The notes: a model not told the origin generated them from the letters alone. Numbered from the stretch's first letter, positions 1-6,131 are shown. The stretch is 8,507 nucleotides of DNA from Oscillospiraceae bacterium (GCA_029098085.1 JAQXNQ010000409.1:1-8507); one strand, 5' to 3'. Program-made: numbers and translations.

Positions 1-136
1 CCAGATTTCGCCAGAGGCCGAGCAGCTGTAGGCCCACCGTCAGCACTAGCACAGCGGTAGTCGGCAGCAGGGATTTTTTCATACAGAGAGCGGCGATTTT
101 CTGCCAGCCCCGAAACGGTGCGTTTCCTTTTTTCAT
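1..136 (-). CDS. N-terminus of a membrane protein (partial, runs off the left edge)
   Basis: Only the first 45 codons are present. The ATG at 136-134 shares one base with the TGA stop of the GntR gene (TGATG), so the two are almost certainly translationally coupled. The visible protein starts with a basic segment (MKKGNAPFRGWQKIAALCMKK) and then a hydrophobic stretch at about residues 22-43 rich in L, V, T and G, which fits a first transmembrane helix with its N-terminus inside the cell. In Firmicutes, short YtrA-type GntR genes are usually followed by ABC-transporter ATPase and membrane subunits, so this is probably a subunit or companion of such a transporter. That is inference from context, as no family motif is visible in the fragment. 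The gene depends on the promoter upstream of the GntR gene. Confidence 0.72.
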   Translation of the reverse strand, partial: MKKGNAPFRGWQKIAALCMKKSLLPTTAVLVLTVGLQLLGLWRNL

Positions 137-534
137 CACGATTCCCTCCCGTTTTCCTCGCTCCAGACCTCCTCCAACAGCCCACCCGCTTCCTGCAGGG
201 TCAGGCCCATGGATTTGAGCAGAGCCACATAGCCTCTGGTGTCCTCCAGCAGCAGCTGCCGCCGCAGCCGGGCGGCGCTTTCTTCGGTGAAGGTCAGCAC
301 GCTGCCCGATCCGGCGTGGGAGACAAGGAGCCCTTCCTCCTCCATCATGCGGTAAGCTTTCTGAATGGTGTTGGGATTGACCCCCAGCAGGGAGGAGAGC
401 AGCCGCCTTGAGGGCAGCTCCTCTCCGGGCGATACGCTCCCGGCCACAATGGCCGATTGGACATAGCGTACCAGCTGCAGATAGATAGGGCTTTGTTCAT
501 TGAAAACCAGCCCGGTAAAATCCAGCACGGTCAT
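136..534 (-). CDS. GntR family transcriptional regulator, YtrA-type
   Basis: A 132-aa protein with a winged helix-turn-helix at about residues 10-80: the opening SPIYLQLVRYVQSAI helix, the GEELPSRRLLSSLLGVNPNT segment typical of GntR regulators (37-56), the recognition helix with TIQKAYRMMEEEG (56-68) and the wing GLLVSHAGSGSVL. Only about 50 residues follow, too short for the FadR or HutC effector domains, which matches the short YtrA subfamily. These proteins usually repress their own operon of ABC-transporter genes linked to envelope or antimicrobial stress. The gene overlaps the following membrane-protein gene by one base. Two operator-like repeats sit on its own promoter, suggesting autorepression. 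Start: the ATG at 534 lies directly against GGAGG with no spacer. The GTG at 528, codon 3, is six bases from GGAGG and may be the true start (130 aa). The inducing signal is unknown. Confidence 0.93.
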   Translation of the reverse strand: MTVLDFTGLVFNEQSPIYLQLVRYVQSAIVAGSVSPGEELPSRRLLSSLLGVNPNTIQKAYRMMEEEGLLVSHAGSGSVLTFTEESAARLRRQLLLEDTRGYVALLKSMGLTLQEAGGLLEEVWSEENGRES

Positions 535-548
535 CCTCCCCTCAAACT

Positions 549-566
549 GTATTACTCGAGTAGTAC
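549..566. promoter_or_regulatory. Operator-like inverted repeat 1, probable GntR/YtrA site
   Basis: GTATTACTCGAGTAGTAC is an 18-bp inverted repeat centred on CTCGAG, with one mismatched pair. It is preceded by AACT, so the 10-mer AACTGTATTA occurs here and again 29 bp further on at the second site. It falls roughly at +7 to +24 of the predicted GntR transcript, where a bound repressor would block transcription. YtrA-type regulators bind TGTATTA/TAATACA-like palindromes; that this protein binds here is inference. Confidence 0.68.
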
Positions 567-577
567 GGATTACAACT

Positions 578-595
578 GTATTATATCAGTGATAC
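578..595. promoter_or_regulatory. Operator-like inverted repeat 2, overlapping the GntR promoter
   Basis: GTATTATATCAGTGATAC has the same GTATTA left arm and TAC right end as the first site, with a weaker right half. Both sites are followed by GG. It covers the whole -10 box (580-585) and part of the spacer of the minus-strand promoter, so occupancy would exclude RNA polymerase. The identical 10-mers of the two sites begin 29 bp apart, just under three helical turns, so dimers could bind on one face of the DNA and cooperate. Binding is inferred, not shown. Confidence 0.62.
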
Positions 596-608
596 GGTTT
601 GCTGTCAA
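580..608 (-). promoter_or_regulatory. Consensus sigma-A promoter of the GntR gene
   Basis: On the minus strand TTGACA (608-603) and TATAAT (585-580) are separated by 17 bases, a perfect match to the housekeeping consensus. Transcription should start near 573, giving a leader of about 38 nt that carries operator 1. Such a strong promoter fits a tightly repressed, inducible operon. Confidence 0.9.
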
Positions 609-642
609 GGCCTTTTTAAAAATTTCAAAGTAAAATTCTCCG

Positions 643-655
643 GCAAAAATTTTGC
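643..655. repeat. Short perfect inverted repeat GCAAAAATTTTGC
   Basis: GCAAAA and TTTTGC flank a central A. It lies in the AT-rich stretch (611-655) between the two divergent promoters, about 58-70 bp upstream of the predicted start of the glycosidase transcript. It could be an operator or part of an AT-rich upstream element. A second simple inverted repeat, GGGGG (661-665) and CCCCC (673-677), lies immediately upstream of the -35 box. No function can be assigned to either. Confidence 0.35.
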
Positions 656-677
656 ATCCCGGGGGCGAAATTCCCCC

Positions 678-706
678 TTGTGCAGCTGAACAGAATATGG
701 TAAAAT
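678..706 (+). promoter_or_regulatory. Predicted extended -10 promoter of the glycosidase gene
   Basis: TTGTGC (678-683) and TAAAAT (701-706) are 17 bases apart, with TGG just before the -10 box (extended -10). The -35 matches the consensus at only the first three positions, so an activator or the AT-rich upstream DNA may help. Transcription would start near 713, leaving a leader of about 67 nt. The -10 box runs into the in-frame ATG at 705, which rules that ATG out as the translation start. Confidence 0.65.
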
Positions 707-779
707 GAAGGGGAAATGTACTTCTTGCGTTTTCAGTTCGTTTGTAATTGTACGCAATAAAGACACAGGAGGAGTCAGT

Positions 780-2678
780 ATGAGTATTATTTCGGTGACA
801 AACGGTGCCACCACCCTGCAGCTGAACAGCGAGACGCTGGCCATTACGGTGGAAGCCGGCGGACGTCGCTGGTCCTGGGCAGAGGGCTATGTGCCCCGCA
901 TCCTGCTGAAGGACGGCGGAGAAAAGCGCTTTTCCGAAGCCGTGGAAATTCGTCACAGCATCTGGAAGACCGGCGTGGGTGATGGCATCCGCTCCACCTA
1001 TCGGGCTTTCCCCAACGGGAAAGAGGAGATCCCTTTCGCCTTTGAGACCATCGTCTGGACAGAGGGCAGCACCGGTGACGTGTATTTTGAGTTTATTCCC
1101 CGCTGCGATGAGGGTCTGGAGGTAACCGGTGTCTGTTGGCCCGGCCCCATGTCCTTTGAGGAAGGCGACAAGAGCTGGTACAGTGTGCTGAACATTGAGC
1201 AGGGTCTTCTGCTGCCCAACGACTGGCCGGTGGAGCTGACCAAGATGCACTTCGGCGGTCAGTTCTGCAGCGCTGCAGCCTACATGCCCTGGTTCGGTCA
1301 GGTTCGGCCCGACGGCGGCTACATCGCTATCAACCAGACCCCGTGGGATGGCGCCTATGATGTGGATCATCCCGCAGACGGCCCCTACACCCACATCTCC
1401 CTGCGCTGGCTCCCCAGCCTGGGCAAGATGGATTACCGCCGCATTGCCCGGTACACCTTCCTGCCCGACTGCGACTACAATGACCTGTGCAAGGTCTATC
1501 GGGCCTATGTGCAGGAGACCGGCCACTTTGTGAGCCTGGCTGAGAAGGCTGCACGCAATCCGCGGGTGGACAAGCTGATCGGTGCCGCCTTTGTCCACAA
1601 GGGAATCAAGACCCATGTGGATCCCTATTCCGATTTCTTTGATCCTGCAGATCCCGAAAAGAACAACTCTCTGGTTCCCTTCTCAATCCGCACCCAGGAG
1701 GTGCTCAACTACAAGAGGCTGGGCGTGGAGAAGCTCTATCTCCATCTGGACGGCTGGGGACAGCCCGGTTATGACAACCAGCACCCCGACTATCTGCCTG
1801 CCTGTGCTGAGGCCGGCGGTTGGGAGGGCCTGAAGGAGCTGTCCGACACGCTGGAGTCCTGCGGCTATATGTTCGGCCTGCACGACCAGTACCGCGACTA
1901 CTATTTCGATGCCGCCACTTTTGACAAGGAGTTCGGCATCCACGCCCCCGACGGCAGCGTCTTTGAAATGTCCCGCTGGGCCGGCGGCCACCAGACCTAC
2001 CTTTGCGCTTCTCAGGCTCCCTACTATGTCAAGCGCAACTTCGAGGAAGTGCTCCGTCACGGCATTCATCTGGAGGGCACCTATCTGGACGTCTTCACCT
2101 GCAACGAGCCGGACGAATGCGTCCATCCCGAGCATCGGATGACCCGCCGCCAGTGCCTCGAGTACCGGGGACAGTGCTTTGATTACCTGACCTCCAGAGG
2201 TATCGTGCCCAGCTCGGAGGAGTGCAACGACTGGGCTATGGAGAGCCTGGTCTTCTGCCACTACGGCCCCCACGATTTCATGCTGGCGCCTCCCGGTGCA
2301 CCCCGCCACGGCATTCCTGCCCCTCTGTTCAATCTGGTCTATCATGAGTGCATGATCCTGCCCTGGCCCATGGATCACCTGGAAGGTCAGGAGGACTACA
2401 TGCTCTACGCTCTCCTGAATGGCGGCGCTGCCTACATGGACAAAGACGGCGCATATCCCGGCATCGACGGCGCCTTTGGCAGCAACAAGGTTCTGGAAGA
2501 GAACATTGCCCGCTGGCGCATCGTGGCCGAGCTGCAGGAAAAGGTGGCCAAGTGCGAGCTGACCCGTCACGAGATTCTGGACGGCGATCCTCTGAAGCAG
2601 CGCAGCACCTTCTCTGACGGCACCACCGTCACGGTAAACTTCGCTGATTCCAGCTACGATATCGTTTACGGCGCATAA
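780..2678 (+). CDS. Putative TIM-barrel glycoside hydrolase, GH101/GH129-like
   Basis: A 632-aa protein without signal peptide or membrane segment, so probably cytoplasmic. The ATG at 780 follows AGGAGG with seven bases between; an in-frame ATG at 705 falls in the promoter -10 box. Residues about 1-245 look like a beta-rich N-terminal domain. About 265-590 resembles a TIM barrel: LYLHLDGWGQPGYDN (319-333), FGLHDQYRDYYFD (365-377), GTYLDVFTCNEPDEC (433-447) and SSEECNDW (478-485). Asp437 in YLDVF and Glu480 or Glu481 in SSEEC are spaced like the nucleophile and acid/base of GH101/GH129 alpha-N-acetylgalactosaminidases. This assignment rests on remembered motif layout, not a search; other alpha-glycoside specificities or a family without a number remain possible. 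Codons are strongly biased to C- and G-ending forms, suggesting good expression. It stands alone between a divergent GntR gene and a convergent acetyltransferase gene. Confidence 0.8.
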   Translation: MSIISVTNGATTLQLNSETLAITVEAGGRRWSWAEGYVPRILLKDGGEKRFSEAVEIRHSIWKTGVGDGIRSTYRAFPNGKEEIPFAFETIVWTEGSTGDVYFEFIPRCDEGLEVTGVCWPGPMSFEEGDKSWYSVLNIEQGLLLPNDWPVELTKMHFGGQFCSAAAYMPWFGQVRPDGGYIAINQTPWDGAYDVDHPADGPYTHISLRWLPSLGKMDYRRIARYTFLPDCDYNDLCKVYRAYVQETGHFVSLAEKAARNPRVDKLIGAAFVHKGIKTHVDPYSDFFDPADPEKNNSLVPFSIRTQEVLNYKRLGVEKLYLHLDGWGQPGYDNQHPDYLPACAEAGGWEGLKELSDTLESCGYMFGLHDQYRDYYFDAATFDKEFGIHAPDGSVFEMSRWAGGHQTYLCASQAPYYVKRNFEEVLRHGIHLEGTYLDVFTCNEPDECVHPEHRMTRRQCLEYRGQCFDYLTSRGIVPSSEECNDWAMESLVFCHYGPHDFMLAPPGAPRHGIPAPLFNLVYHECMILPWPMDHLEGQEDYMLYALLNGGAAYMDKDGAYPGIDGAFGSNKVLEENIARWRIVAELQEKVAKCELTRHEILDGDPLKQRSTFSDGTTVTVNFADSSYDIVYGA

Positions 2679-2698
2679 GTTTCGGCTGCAAGCATAAC

Positions 2699-2740
2699 AA
2701 AAAGCGCTCCCTGTACCAAATGGTGCGGGGAGCGCTTTTT
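2699..2740. terminator. Bidirectional rho-independent terminator
   Basis: A 19-bp stem (2699-2717 with 2722-2740, containing GCGCTCCC/GGGAGCGC and two G-T pairs as read on the plus strand) closes a four-base AAAT loop. An A-run on the left and a T-run on the right make it work in both directions. It begins 20 bases after the glycosidase stop and touches the stop codon of the convergent acetyltransferase gene, ending both transcripts. Confidence 0.93.
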
Positions 2741-3636
2741 CATGCATGGGACAGCTCCGGGAAATACAGCTTCTCTTGCTCGATGCTCTTCAGCTGTTTG
2801 CCCCGGAAAAAGAAGCGGTAATCCTCTCCGCCGCCGAAGGGAGAGGCCGTGAACAGCGCCGCATCCTCGCCGCAGGGCGCAAAGCCCAGCGTCAGCTGGT
2901 TAAAGGGAAACGGAATCCGCTGCAGGATCTGCTCCAGCGGCAGCTTCTCCCGGCAGATGATGCTTTTCAGACAAAGCTCTTGCCCCTGCGGCTCCATGAC
3001 CACATAGCAGTCCAGCTCCCGGCAGAAGAAGACGTTCTGTCCGCCTGCTGTGTAGAACATCTGCAGGCCGTATTTGTTCACCTGCTCCAGCGCAGACTGC
3101 ACGGCGCTCTGCCGGACAGCCTCCCGATAGCGTTGGATGGCTGGCAGATCCTCCGGAGCGATGCGTTGAAACACGGCTTCCGGCCGGGCAGGGAAGAGGG
3201 GCCGCAGCTGCTGCCGCGCCTCTTCCCGAAGGGTGTACCGGTACTGCAGCCCCACCGAAAAGCCCAGCTTTTTATAAAAGCCCAGGGCGCTCAGGTCGCC
3301 GAACAGATAGATTCCGTCGCAGCGTCCCTCGTATTCCTCCAGCACCGTTTTCATCAGGGAAGCGGCCAGCCCCTGCCGCCGGAAGGCGGGATCGGTCATG
3401 ACGGTGCCCAGCTGGATGTACAGCCGATCCCGGCCGTTTTGCCAAAACCGCATCCGATTGGCCGACACATTGGCGAGGATGCGTCCGTTCTGCTCGTAGG
3501 AAAAGGGCAGATAGTCTCCCTCAAAATAGCCGTCTCTGACCCAGCGCTCAAACCGGAAGCCGAAGGTCTGCTCTGTCAGATCGTCCAGCGCCCGGCGGAG
3601 CGGGTCGTTTCGCATATAGTCCCTGATAAGCTGCAT
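2740..3636 (-). CDS. GNAT family N-acetyltransferase with a C-terminal GNAT-like half
   Basis: A 298-aa protein. The N-terminal half is a complete GNAT fold: NVSANRMRFW (56-65), LGTVMTDPAFRRQGLAASLM (76-95) with the acetyl-CoA pyrophosphate loop RRQGLA (86-91), and motif B LGFYKKLGF (118-126). This pattern belongs to a GNAT family widespread in Clostridia. The second half (about 150-298) keeps no acetyl-CoA loop and may be a degenerate second GNAT domain used for substrate binding. The acceptor substrate is unknown. Start choice: the ATG at 3636 follows AAAGGAG (3649-3643) with six bases between. An in-frame ATG at 3651 overlaps the upstream stop (ATGA), but nothing better than a purine run precedes it. 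The upstream peptidase-like gene ends 11 bases before this start, so they are probably co-translated. The stop codon abuts the bidirectional terminator. Confidence 0.9.
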   Translation of the reverse strand: MQLIRDYMRNDPLRRALDDLTEQTFGFRFERWVRDGYFEGDYLPFSYEQNGRILANVSANRMRFWQNGRDRLYIQLGTVMTDPAFRRQGLAASLMKTVLEEYEGRCDGIYLFGDLSALGFYKKLGFSVGLQYRYTLREEARQQLRPLFPARPEAVFQRIAPEDLPAIQRYREAVRQSAVQSALEQVNKYGLQMFYTAGGQNVFFCRELDCYVVMEPQGQELCLKSIICREKLPLEQILQRIPFPFNQLTLGFAPCGEDAALFTASPFGGGEDYRFFFRGKQLKSIEQEKLYFPELSHA

Positions 3637-3647
3637 AGATGCTCCTT

Positions 3648-4526
3648 TCATCGGAAGCGGCCAAAAAAGGCGGTCCAGGCCATCAGAACATTGTAGGCCA
3701 GAGTATCAGCGTCCGCCTCGATGGGACTGGAAAGGGAGGCGGGATATTCCGCCTTCTGTCTCCAGCTGAGAACCCTGTCTCTGGTGACGCCGAACCGCTG
3801 CTGCTGAGCCCTGCTGGACGCTGTGTCGGGATCCCACATGCTGAACTGGACAAAGTGCCCCAGCTCGTGGAAGGAGAGCCGGATCAGATTGGAATAGCCG
3901 TCAAAAATGGAATCCCTGATGAGAATTGCGCGCTGCTGCCAACGGGCGAGACCGCCCACATCGGGACGCTGTCCGGGTAAAACATTCTGATGCTGGAGCT
4001 GGATGCTTCCGTTCAGGTGCAGAACCGGAACGACCTTGTCAAAGAGCCGCTGCAGCCGTTCCAGCCGACTGGCGAAAGAAAGGGCGCTCCAGCTGGTGCG
4101 TCCCAGATCGGTGAGCACCCATTCCGTCAGCATGGCGCAGCGCAGAACCATATCGGCGAATTCCGAGCTGTCGCTGCGGTACTGCAGAATGTCCGCCTCG
4201 ATGGGAAGCCGCTGCAGATCCTCCAGAGCGCCCCTGTCGGAGACCACTGCCGCCCGGCGCCACCAGCACAGGGCGTGGGGAAGCAGCTCCCGGCCCTGAT
4301 CATAATAGCTCCGCGCCAGCTGACCCATGCACCATGGGTCGCCGGTCCAGGCCCCCCGCTGCAGCTGCATCCGGACAGCCTGCCGCTGGAAAATCAGGCC
4401 CTCCTGCTGCATCATGGCCCGGGCCAGCTGTCCGTGCTCCTGGCCTGTGGCGGTTCCGCTTCCGGCCTTGTTTATCAGCGGCCGCTGTCCGACGTCGAAG
4501 ATGATGCTCATGTCGTTCTCTTTCAT
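3648..4526 (-). CDS. Sel1-repeat protein with HELGH zinc-metallopeptidase motif
   Basis: A 292-aa protein without signal peptide or membrane helix. Residues about 62-104 (GDPWCMGQLARSYYDQG followed by ALCWWRRAAVVSDRGALEDL) fit one Sel1-like repeat, a TPR-related protein-binding helix pair. The C-terminal third has SFHELGHFVQF (218-228), a canonical HExxH zinc site with His220, Glu221 and His224, then IEADADTLAYNVL (269-281), in which Glu270, 46 residues on, is the likely third ligand, as in gluzincins. The layout of HELGH followed by an EAxA-type helix recalls ImmA/IrrE-like peptidases, but the family is not certain. The start at 4526 follows GAGGGG with six bases between. A 121-nt gap separates it from the upstream GNAT gene, with no convincing promoter seen there; it is tightly coupled to the downstream GNAT gene. 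The substrate is unknown, and a non-proteolytic zinc-binding role cannot be excluded. Confidence 0.82.
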   Translation of the reverse strand: MKENDMSIIFDVGQRPLINKAGSGTATGQEHGQLARAMMQQEGLIFQRQAVRMQLQRGAWTGDPWCMGQLARSYYDQGRELLPHALCWWRRAAVVSDRGALEDLQRLPIEADILQYRSDSSEFADMVLRCAMLTEWVLTDLGRTSWSALSFASRLERLQRLFDKVVPVLHLNGSIQLQHQNVLPGQRPDVGGLARWQQRAILIRDSIFDGYSNLIRLSFHELGHFVQFSMWDPDTASSRAQQQRFGVTRDRVLSWRQKAEYPASLSSPIEADADTLAYNVLMAWTAFFGRFR

Positions 4527-4647
4527 GCTGTGCCCCTCTTTATGCCGAAAAGGTATCGCTTTCAGCTTTTACAACCGGCAAGAGATTTCGTTTTCGCAGC
4601 GGAGGAAAAGAGAAATGTCTGACAAACAGCGTCAGCGCCGCTTGGTC

Positions 4648-5079
4648 TCACGGCCGGACATAAAAGCGGTATCCGCTGTCCGGCGAAGTCAGTCCCAGGG
4701 CGCGGTAAAAGGCGTTGGCCCCGTCGTCTCCGGCGTCGGTGCAGAGCAGGAACATCCGCACGCCGTGATAATGCTCCAGTACCTGCTCCATCAGCCGTCT
4801 GCCGATGCCCCGGCGCTGCCAGGGGATATCCACCAGCAGATCCTGCAGATAGACGATGTGCTCCCCATCGCCGACACAGCGGGCAAAGCCGACCAGCCGC
4901 CCGTCCGCAAAGGCACCCAGCGTATAAAGACTGCTGTCAAAGGCCCGGAGCAGCTTGTCATCGTTCTGCAGATAGGCTGTCCAGCCGGCGTTTTCATAGA
5001 GAGCCTTGATTTCATCCAGCCGCTCTGATCCGAACGGGCGAAGCCGGATGGGGGCATCAGAGAATGGTACAGGCTTCAT
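4648..5079 (-). CDS. Small GNAT family N-acetyltransferase
   Basis: A 143-aa single-domain acetyltransferase, the usual size for the fold. The order of motifs is YENAGWTAYLQNDDKL (28-43), SLYTLGAFADGRLVGFARCV (50-69), the core strand and acetyl-CoA loop LQDLLVDIPWQRRGIGRRLM (78-97, with Q/R-x-x-G-x-G at 88-93), and NAFYRALGL (122-130). This combination marks a common uncharacterised Firmicutes family; the acceptor could be a small amine or a protein N-terminus, and nothing here decides. The ATG at 5079 has AAAGGAG seven bases upstream; a longer GTG-initiated reading from 5106 has no better site and extends past the family's normal N-terminus. It follows the amidohydrolase gene after 80 nt without an obvious terminator, so it may be read from that promoter. 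Confidence 0.92.
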   Translation of the reverse strand: MKPVPFSDAPIRLRPFGSERLDEIKALYENAGWTAYLQNDDKLLRAFDSSLYTLGAFADGRLVGFARCVGDGEHIVYLQDLLVDIPWQRRGIGRRLMEQVLEHYHGVRMFLLCTDAGDDGANAFYRALGLTSPDSGYRFYVRP

Positions 5080-5159
5080 GGCGCATCTCCTTTCACAGGG
5101 AACCACTGCCGGCTTTTGCAGTCGTTTGGATGCCTCTTTTCGCGGCGGAAGCTCCTCTG

Positions 5160-6032
5160 TTACAGTCCGTACACCCTCTGGGCATTCTCCCGGCAGATGG
5201 CTGCATGGGCCTTGGCGGAGAGCTTTCCTTCGGCGGCCAGGGTGTCCAGCCAGTCTCCCAGTGGGAAAAGGGTCTTTTCATTGATGGTGTCGGTGGCGTA
5301 AAGCAGGCGGTCGTGGAAGTTCTCCATAAAATACGGCCCGTATGCTTCATCCCGCATCATGGCGCAGGAGGCGCTGCCCGCCGAGAGGTCGCAGTACAGG
5401 TTGGGATACCGGCGCATCAGCTCCTCTACCCGGCCGGGGATCACCGGTCCGGTGCCGTAGCCGGAGCGGGCTTTATTATCCTCTCTGGGGCAGTCGGCGG
5501 AGATCTCCAGCCAGAACACCTGGCTGTGCCCGACGAATTTCAGCGCCGGAAAAGTCTGCAGTGCCCTTTCCAGCAGGGGCAGTCCGGCCCGGTCGCAGAT
5601 GCCGTAGCTGTATCCAGGCTCCGGGCTCATGTGGAAGGTCACCGGAAGCCGGAGCGTTTCGGCTGCGGCAAAGACGGCCCACAGCAGCGGATCGTCAATC
5701 CAGCGGTTGATCATCAGCTCGCCGATCCCCACGGCCCCGGCTTCTTTACAGGTGGCCAGCCGGTCGTATACGGTTTCCGGTGACACCGGATCCAGATTGC
5801 ACATCCAGACTAGCCGGTTCGGGTGACTTTCCGCCATAGCCCGGCAGGCGGCGTTGTGGCTTTCGCCGGGTCCCGACTGCAGATTGGGCGTTTCGCCGGA
5901 GCTCATCAGAACGGCCTTTTCCACGCCGATGGCGTCCATATGCCGCAGCATGCCCGCGGCATCGTAAACCCGCTTTTCAGCGCTCTCCTCCCGATAGAGG
6001 GCGCAGTGTACATGGGTGTCCAGCTTCAGCAT
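5160..6032 (-). CDS. Amidohydrolase-2 family metal-dependent hydrolase
   Basis: A 290-aa TIM-barrel hydrolase of the amidohydrolase-related type. Metal-site residues are seen in order: His7 and His9 in the opening DTHVH, His134 in VTFHMSPEP, His169 in KFVGHSQVF and Asp248 in LLYATDT near the end. GIGELMIN (102-109) follows the usual conserved strand. Known relatives hydrolyse lactones or decarboxylate carboxylic acids, and many have no assigned substrate. The protein is cytoplasmic. The start at 6032 is fixed by the sequence: AAGGAAG lies just upstream, and the promoter -10 box is at 6057-6062, so the upstream in-frame ATG at 6086 would not be transcribed. It is divergent from the 689-aa glycosidase-like gene, which hints at a shared sugar-derived substrate such as a lactone; that is inference. 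Confidence 0.9.
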   Translation of the reverse strand: MLKLDTHVHCALYREESAEKRVYDAAGMLRHMDAIGVEKAVLMSSGETPNLQSGPGESHNAACRAMAESHPNRLVWMCNLDPVSPETVYDRLATCKEAGAVGIGELMINRWIDDPLLWAVFAAAETLRLPVTFHMSPEPGYSYGICDRAGLPLLERALQTFPALKFVGHSQVFWLEISADCPREDNKARSGYGTGPVIPGRVEELMRRYPNLYCDLSAGSASCAMMRDEAYGPYFMENFHDRLLYATDTINEKTLFPLGDWLDTLAAEGKLSAKAHAAICRENAQRVYGL

Positions 6033-6056
6033 AAATCTCTTCCTTTCTGTGCCCTC

Positions 6057-6086
6057 ATTATATCGCGGTGAAGAAGCCGCTGTCAA
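6057..6086 (-). promoter_or_regulatory. Consensus sigma-A promoter of the amidohydrolase gene
   Basis: On the minus strand TTGACA (6086-6081) and TATAAT (6062-6057) are separated by 18 bases; both hexamers are perfect. Transcription should start near 6050, giving a very short leader that contains only the ribosome binding site. It may also read into the downstream minus-strand genes. Confidence 0.9.
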
Positions 6087-6115
6087 CCCAGAGCTTCGGA
6101 GACTTTTCCTGTAAA

Positions 6116-6131
6116 GGTCGGATGTCCGGCC
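6116..6131. repeat. 16-bp imperfect palindrome, candidate operator
   Basis: GGTCGGATGTCCGGCC pairs GG with CC and CGGA with TCCG around a central TG, with one mismatched pair. It lies between the two divergent promoters, about 30 bp behind the minus-strand -35 box and 86 bp behind the plus-strand one. The position suits a regulator controlling both genes, but no matching copy was seen elsewhere in the window and GC-rich palindromes also arise by chance. Confidence 0.35.

Noticed and set aside
705..779. Upstream in-frame extension of the glycosidase gene (25 codons)
   Set aside because: The ATG at 705 lies in the -10 box and lacks a ribosome binding site, whereas AGGAGG sits seven bases before the ATG at 780.
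681..829. 13-bp direct repeat TGCAGCTGAACAG at 681-693 and 817-829
   Set aside because: One copy is in the promoter spacer and one inside the coding sequence. CTG/CAG-rich codon use makes such matches likely by chance, and there is no flanking mobile-element structure.
1683..2747. A 354-codon minus-strand open frame opposite the glycosidase gene, and a similar one at 570-1616
   Set aside because: Low-complexity, motif-free translations. The first would have to read through the terminator hairpin at 2699-2740, and the plus-strand gene has a proper promoter, ribosome binding site and conserved motifs.
2746..3696. A 316-codon plus-strand open frame opposite the GNAT gene
   Set aside because: Shadow of the acetyltransferase gene. 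It starts just after a terminator with no ribosome binding site and resembles no family.
4527..4647. Possible promoter or terminator in the gap between the small GNAT and the peptidase-like gene
   Set aside because: Only a poor -35-like TTGCCG without a matching -10, and a five-base CTGAC/GTCAG stem without a proper T-run.
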